Below, in pieces: positions 60,301 through 64,000 of a DNA stretch of 64,000 bases. The first letter of the stretch is position 1; every line of letters begins with the position of its first letter. Source of the stretch: Mya arenaria (Eukaryota > Mollusca > Bivalvia > Myida > Myidae). Position numbers and translations under genes: made by a program. The stretch covers positions 67,573,594 through 67,637,593 of the forward strand of contig NC_069134.1 in assembly GCF_026914265.1 (NCBI RefSeq), in the 5' to 3' direction. The notes under the pieces are model-generated. The model searched no databases. It was given only the letters and a program-made list of their open reading frames with translations, and had not been told where the DNA came from.

Positions 60301-63300
60301 GAATGTGGAACCCTGGCAGAACTAGCTACGCATATTTACGAATGTGGAGACTTGGTCGATCTAGCTACGCATATTTACGAATATGGAGCCCTAGCAGAAA
60401 TAGCTACGCATACTTACGAATGCTGAGCCTTTTCAACCAGCTCTGTATATTTCACAATGAGAGGGAACGTGACTTACGCATGTCCTAGCTCGTGGGCTGC
60501 GACAGGGGCGACGTTGTATGACGCGAACTCGTTGATGGAGTAACGATAGGCCGTGTCCCTGCACACAGTGGAAACGTATGCGTAACCTGCGCAACCGACA
60601 CAAAGGTTGTAGTTTAATTGTTATGGATTTTCGGGCTAAGGACAAACCTCCTTATTAAGTATTCATAGACTTATGAAGCACAAAGGAATGATTCGTAAGT
60701 TCATTTTTCCCCTTAAAGATTTGATATTTTAGGGAGGGGACAAATCCAGTTTTACGGATGAACAAAACATATTTTTGCGTTTTAACGGGCAAACATGTGG
60801 CCACGTACCTATTAGTTGGGGGCTAGTAAAAATATCTTTAAAATAATCATAGTATTTATTTTTCTACCATTAAAGTCGAATGAGTTAAACATAATAATGT
60901 GTTTAACGTAATACGCTTTATTTGAACTATCAAGTCAAAAACTATATTGTGTCCCTTTAAAGCTGCACTCTCATAGATTAACCGTTTTGAAAACTGTTGT
61001 TGGTTTTTGGTCTTAGAATCAGTTAATTTTTGCGGAAGTGTCTGAAAATCAGTGATTTTAGACAAGCAGCCAAATTTTATATCATTTGTTGTCGAGCCAT
61101 CAAAGCCGGTCAGCTTACGTGTCTGTCAGTGCGTTTTAAAGCTTCAAGTTTACACATAAAGATGGATTTATTTCAAAAATCATTCGGAACTCCTCGGCCA
61201 TTTTTATCGCAAACAACCTCGGATGTATGCCGGTACATCAGTTGAAGTAGTTGAATTATATCATATATTAACTATAGTGTTTTAGAGTTGTATTTATTTA
61301 TCTAAGTTTAAATTGATTGCCAGTGAAGTATATTATTGCACACATAATTGAGATTCCCAAGAAATAGGTAATAAAGTTTAACTGCTAAATAATATTACTA
61401 CGCGATCTACTTGTAGCGGACCTAAACGTACCGCCTTTTCAGTATGTAAACCGTCCAAATACATCCGAGGTTGTTTTCGATAAAAATGGCCGAGGAGCTC
61501 CGAATTTTTAAAACATATACCATTTTTACTCACCTAGCAATCCCCCGGCCAAGTTAAACCTGAAATAGATTGAAGGTTAGCTATAAGGTATTTAGTGTTT
61601 TGTTTTTTTAAGTTGGCCTCCAACTTTTGTTGATAAAAGTGCACGGTGTCTAGCGCTTTAATAAGCGAATGTACGACTAACTTATCTATCGAACATGCAC
61701 AATCCTGTATTAAAGGGACTATACACCAAATTGGCACCAAACATTTTTTTTCTTTAACGAATCTCAGGGCAATTATTTAATAAAATGTTTTACTCTTTGA
61801 TATCATAATTGTAAAAAAAAATATATACAAAAATGTCAAAAAATCAATACGGAGACCGGGTTCGAACCGATGTCGCCAAGACATTGTAATTCAGTGTTGT
61901 AACCACTGTGTTCGAAAGCATACCCGAAATCGTTGGAATATTTAAACTATATACCTAACTTGGTAATATCAAGTGCTAACATCGACTAGCCAATCACGCA
62001 TAAGAATGAATTCTACTAGGTAGGCATAGCTAAAAATCATTTTTAATGAAAAAATACGAAAAAATTGGGAAAATAAATAAATTGTTAACTATGTAGTACT
62101 TCAGTTCGTTAGTTTCAATGCATTGTACACATCGATACCAAGTTTATGTCAGTTTTCGATAATTACTTTTTTTGTTTTCGCTATTTCATCATACGGTGTA
62201 TAGCCCCTTTTGTTGGAGGCATAAGTTTAGTTACATGTACTTAAAGATGCACTCTTACTCCGAAATAAGATTTACTACAATTATTACAAATGTTTTAATA
62301 TACAAAAAAGGATGAATAGATGTCGAAAATAATGGCTTTTTTATGACGGATACCGCGTTTAATTTGACAGAAAGGTGCAAAAAAAACACGGTATTTCTAC
62401 CTTATGAGGCGATAGTAGATCACAGTAAATCTTTTAGCAATCATTTAATAATTTTGCGTTTTCAGCTATTAAATACACAGTAACAGTCTAGTTATCAGTA
62501 ATACATTTTCAATAATTGCATCATTTTGTAAAAAGTTTAAGGTTTATCACTCAAAATTTATATTTGTTATACATGTGCTTGTATTGATTTTGAATAAGAG
62601 TGCCACTTTAACAGGCCTTCTTCAACCTATTTTGGGCCATAACTTTTTGGGAAAATTTCGTCGCGAATTATGCCAGTATGAGAAAAAAACTCATCGTTTT
62701 ACATCAAAAAATAGTTAAAAGAACTATCTTTTCCTGTCTCCTGCAAATGAGGAAATTGTTAAAATATTAGTTTTTTTTCCTGAAATGGTTGAAATATCAA
62801 AACCTTGGGTAGTAAATATCTATTGCAAAACTATTGCATAATGATCTCTGAATGTGATGAAAATCTTAATATCGCACACTTCAATAGGATGTTGAATGAA
62901 CCATTGCAGGTAAAAACAATTTCATAAAAAAACAATATTTTGTTTAATTTTGAATGGGACAAGTTTTTTTCCAGATTGGGAAAATGATCATATATTTTGC
63001 AAGGGGAATGGGTCCGATGGTCGGATCCATGGGTACTATAGGAAAAGGCCTGTTTTAAAGAAAAATAGATATTAAAATATATTTTATTGTTAAAGTTGAA
63101 CGTTGCGTACCCAGTGATGGCCATGGCGTGGTCAAAATCCTCGCTAGTGAAGCCACTGTTCACGTAGGCGTAAAGCGCATTATTAAAATTACCCTCAGTG
63201 TCAATGACATCGCCAGTCACGTAGTCACCCGACCAGGCAAAGTTTGTGCCAGCCTGCAAACAAGTATACGAATTTAAAAGTCAAATCATCATCATCATCA

Positions 63301-63484
63301 TCATCACTTACTCACTCACTCACTCGCTCACTCGCTCACTCACTCACTCACTCACTCACTCACTCACTCACTCACTCACTCACTCACTCCAACTCACCTG
63401 TGGGTATACGATGTCGGAAGGGAACACATACAGATCCAAGCTGCCGCCGGATGCTTCCTTCACGGAGCTGTAGAAAACGTTCAT
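57073..63484 (-). CDS. Reprolysin/ADAMTS-like metalloproteinase, 3' part, 8 exons
   Basis: Zinc metalloendopeptidase of the metzincin M12B family, expected to be secreted. Exons on the minus strand: 63484-63398, 63253-63111, 61559-61534, 60586-60478, 59013-58861, 58591-58441, 58109-57984 and 57309-57073. All have GT-AG borders and matching phases. The visible protein is about 350 residues. The zinc motif HELGHALGSQHD and Met-turn NVMSPY are complete. An ADAMTS-type Cys-rich domain follows (YPSCSVNTGG, QCKRR, YVWNGTPCGS, ICYKGRCV), then a Thr/Pro-rich linker and a tail of Cys, Lys and Arg ending NGRSPPA. No thrombospondin repeat or membrane segment follows. The signal peptide, prodomain and start of the catalytic domain lie beyond base 64000. 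The exact subfamily is not certain. Confidence 0.93.
57984..58109 (-). CDS. Metalloproteinase exon, Cys-rich domain
   Basis: 42 codons, phase 0 on both sides. It encodes SVSGDSGCYRSGQVSC to YVWNGTPCGSEK, the W-GTPCG line of ADAM/ADAMTS Cys-rich regions. The donor is GTAAGC. Confidence 0.92.
58441..58591 (-). CDS. Metalloproteinase exon, start of Cys-rich domain
   Basis: 151 bases after TTCTGTAG. It encodes YPSCSVNTGGLTDAQF through DSTACSQ, with four cysteines of the Cys-rich domain. The donor is GTACTG. Confidence 0.92.
58861..59013 (-). CDS. Metalloproteinase exon with third zinc ligand and Met-turn
   Basis: 153 bases after GTTCAG. It encodes LGSQHDSTGNNCPSSRNVMS and on to YFIAHLD. The donor is GTAAGG. 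Confidence 0.94.
59108..59310. mobile_element. Foldback hairpin element in metalloproteinase intron
   Basis: Arms of about 75 bases: CACAGTGGCTTGATGACAAA through CAGTTCAACTAGAC and AAAATTATATTTTAC, against the reverse complement at 59224-59308. The loop is about 40 bases, and the right arm has a small insertion. It is a typical palindromic MITE. Confidence 0.85.
59650..60428. repeat. 39-bp tandem array in metalloproteinase intron
   Basis: About 20 units of GGCAGATCTAGCTACGCATA plus TTTACGAATGTGGAACCCT. Since 39 is divisible by 3, one plus-strand frame repeats LADLATHIYECGT through most of the array. The array lies on the opposite strand inside the intron that divides the zinc motif. Confidence 0.93.
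60478..60586 (-). CDS. Metalloproteinase exon with HELGH
   Basis: 109 bases from GCGCAG to GTAAGT. It encodes YAYVSTVCRDTAYRYS through VAPVAAHELGH, ending inside the zinc motif. Confidence 0.94.
60958..61060. mobile_element. Dispersed repeat fragment (CTGCACTCTCAT family)
   Basis: Begins TTTAAAGCTGCACTCTCATA and carries TTAATTTTTGCGGAAGTGTC. The same family is seen at 51781-51870. Only part of the element is present. Confidence 0.55.
61183..61506. mobile_element. Short inverted-repeat DNA element (family A, copy 2)
   Basis: Same terminal inverted repeats as 2290-2628: TTCGGAACTCCTCGGCC at the left and GGCCGAGGAGCTCCGAA at the right. The interior is also alike (GTAAACCGTCCAAATA; AAATTGATTGCCAGTGAAGT). 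It lies 28 bases from the 26-nt microexon. Confidence 0.85.
61534..61559 (-). CDS. 26-nt microexon of the metalloproteinase
   Basis: Lies between CTATTTCAG and GTGAGT. It encodes FNLAGGLL with one partial codon at each side, and it alone reconciles the phase of its neighbours. The protein then reads ITG-FNLAGGLL-GYAYVSTVC, which matches the family pattern. Confidence 0.88.
61714..62210 (-). mobile_element. Inverted-ended element with internal tRNA-like head
   Basis: Ends AAAGGGACTATACACC and GGTGTATAGCCCCTTT are inverted copies with one mismatch. On the minus strand at 61848-61918 there is a tRNA-like segment with GTGGTTACAACACTG and B box GGTTCGAACCC. It combines SINE-type promoter boxes with DNA-element-like ends. 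497 bp, non-coding. Confidence 0.72.
62241..62611. mobile_element. Short inverted-repeat element (family E, copy 1)
   Basis: Starts TTAAAGATGCACTCTTA and ends AATAAGAGTGCCACTTTAA, which are inverted to each other. It is AT-rich and non-coding. The interior line GGATGAATAGATGTCGAAAA recurs in the copy at the right edge. Confidence 0.75.
63111..63253 (-). CDS. Metalloproteinase exon, catalytic domain N-part
   Basis: 143 bases between TTTGCAG and GTACGC. It encodes AGTNFAWSGDYVTG through DFDHAMAIT, the usual metzincin line HAxxxTG before the active site. Confidence 0.92.
63280..63390. repeat. (ATC)n and (ACTC)n microsatellite at a splice donor
   Basis: A short ATC run is followed by about 22 units of ACTC with two or three ACTCG variants. 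On the gene strand this is (GAGT)n, beginning eight bases inside the intron after the exon at 63398-63484. Confidence 0.92.
63398..63484 (-). CDS. Metalloproteinase exon (first visible)
   Basis: 29 codons after TTTATTTCAG, reading MNVFYSSVKEASGGSLD and on to FPSDIVYPQ. The initial Met is internal to the protein, since a splice acceptor directly precedes it. The donor GTGAGT runs into a (GTGA)n microsatellite. Confidence 0.88.
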
Positions 63485-63742
63485 CTGAAATAAAGGAAGG
63501 TTTTGTAACAAATTATAATTAACAAAATATAAACAACTCATTCACTCCAATGGACATATAGTTATTTTTAAGTAAATTTCAATAAACTTTCCTGTTAACA
63601 GCATACATGTTATTTCAAGTGAAATTTGGAATGGATATGGGAACTTCATATGACGTCATCCCGGACACCAATACGGAACACATTTGTAAACTGAAAGTTA
63701 GTCATCTGTAATCTACAGTTCCGATTCGTTCAAGGTTTTACC

Positions 63743-64000
63743 CATACTCTCAAATAAGATTAACCACATTGATGCATTTTTTTATATCAAAACGGATGGA
63801 TAAATGTAAAAAAACAACAATGGTTCTTATGAAAGATAGCGAGTTTAAATTGAAAGTGCAGAAAGCACGTTATTACTTCCTTATAAGACGATATCAGACC
63901 GCACTTAATCTTTTAACACTCGCCAATGAATAAATATTTTGCGTTTCAACTTTTGAATACACGGTTGCAATCTTGTTATCAGCAATTAATATTTTCCATA
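63743..64000. mobile_element. Family E element, copy 2, cut by window edge
   Basis: Matches the interior of the element at 62241-62611 (AAATAAGATTAACCACATT; GGATGGATAAATGTAAAAA; CGTTATTACTTCCTTATAAG). Its right end lies outside the window. Confidence 0.65.

Noticed and set aside
59689-60426. Plus-strand frame repeating LADLATHIYECGT, resembling a repeat protein
   Set aside because: The period of 39 bp keeps the frame open automatically, and it lies inside an intron of a well-supported minus-strand gene. Kept only as a checkable observation.
63246-63522. Plus-strand frames with Ser-Leu-Thr-His repeats
   Set aside because: They come from the (ACTC)n microsatellite and overlap a supported minus-strand exon.
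1-64000. CRISPR arrays, prokaryotic operons or phage genes
   Set aside because: All tandem arrays lack unique spacers, the genes are spliced and animal-type, and no bacterial gene was recognised.

Overview
The window is animal nuclear DNA, most likely from a bivalve mollusc (inferred from repeat style and gene content; no species marker was found). It is AT-rich, has spliced genes with GT-AG introns, and is dominated by satellites, short inverted-repeat elements and tRNA-derived SINEs. Three host genes can be read exon by exon: ribosomal protein S21 (minus strand, 11387-17957), a Shaw-like voltage-gated potassium channel (plus, 35429-48470) and a secreted reprolysin/ADAMTS-type metalloproteinase (minus, 57073-63484, continuing beyond the right edge). 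S21 and most metalloproteinase exons are too short to show as long open frames; they were assembled from splice sites, reading phase and family motifs.

Layout. 1-5895: a 44-bp satellite and its flank, present twice at a 3913-bp offset, with short inverted-repeat elements between the copies. 5896-10755: dispersed and tandem bivalve-type repeats, including a 139-bp array. 11344-18480: the S21 gene, whose introns hold three recognisable short elements. 18481-30752: a nest of mobile DNA bounded by two 1.9-kb direct repeats (about 98% alike by eye). It contains a FLYWCH-MULE transposase gene lacking its middle and an old Ty3/gypsy-type gag-pol copy. 30834-31050: a LINE reverse-transcriptase scrap. 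31080-35428: mostly unique AT-rich DNA with a small GC-rich island and a CRE/NRF-1-like patch.

35429-48470: the Kv channel in three coding exons. The 10.3-kb second intron carries a SINE, an inverted-repeat element, a 28-bp array and a roughly 4-kb pyrimidine-only minisatellite. 48937-51112: two tandem copies of a unique leader plus an extremely G-rich minisatellite. 51113-56296: unique sequence, a diverged dyad duplication, then a 2.5-kb array of 32-bp units. 56930-64000: the metalloproteinase gene. One of its introns splits the zinc motif HELGHALGSQHD and holds a 39-bp array and a large hairpin; another contains a 26-nt microexon needed to keep the frame.

The host genes have unrelated roles (translation, membrane excitability, extracellular proteolysis) and are not a functional cluster. 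The most noteworthy points are the unusual S6 gate and S4 residues of the Kv channel, the duplicated exon-intron junction in that gene, the cationic cysteine-rich tail of the metalloproteinase, and the composite nest next to the S21 promoter. No convincing new multi-gene system was seen.
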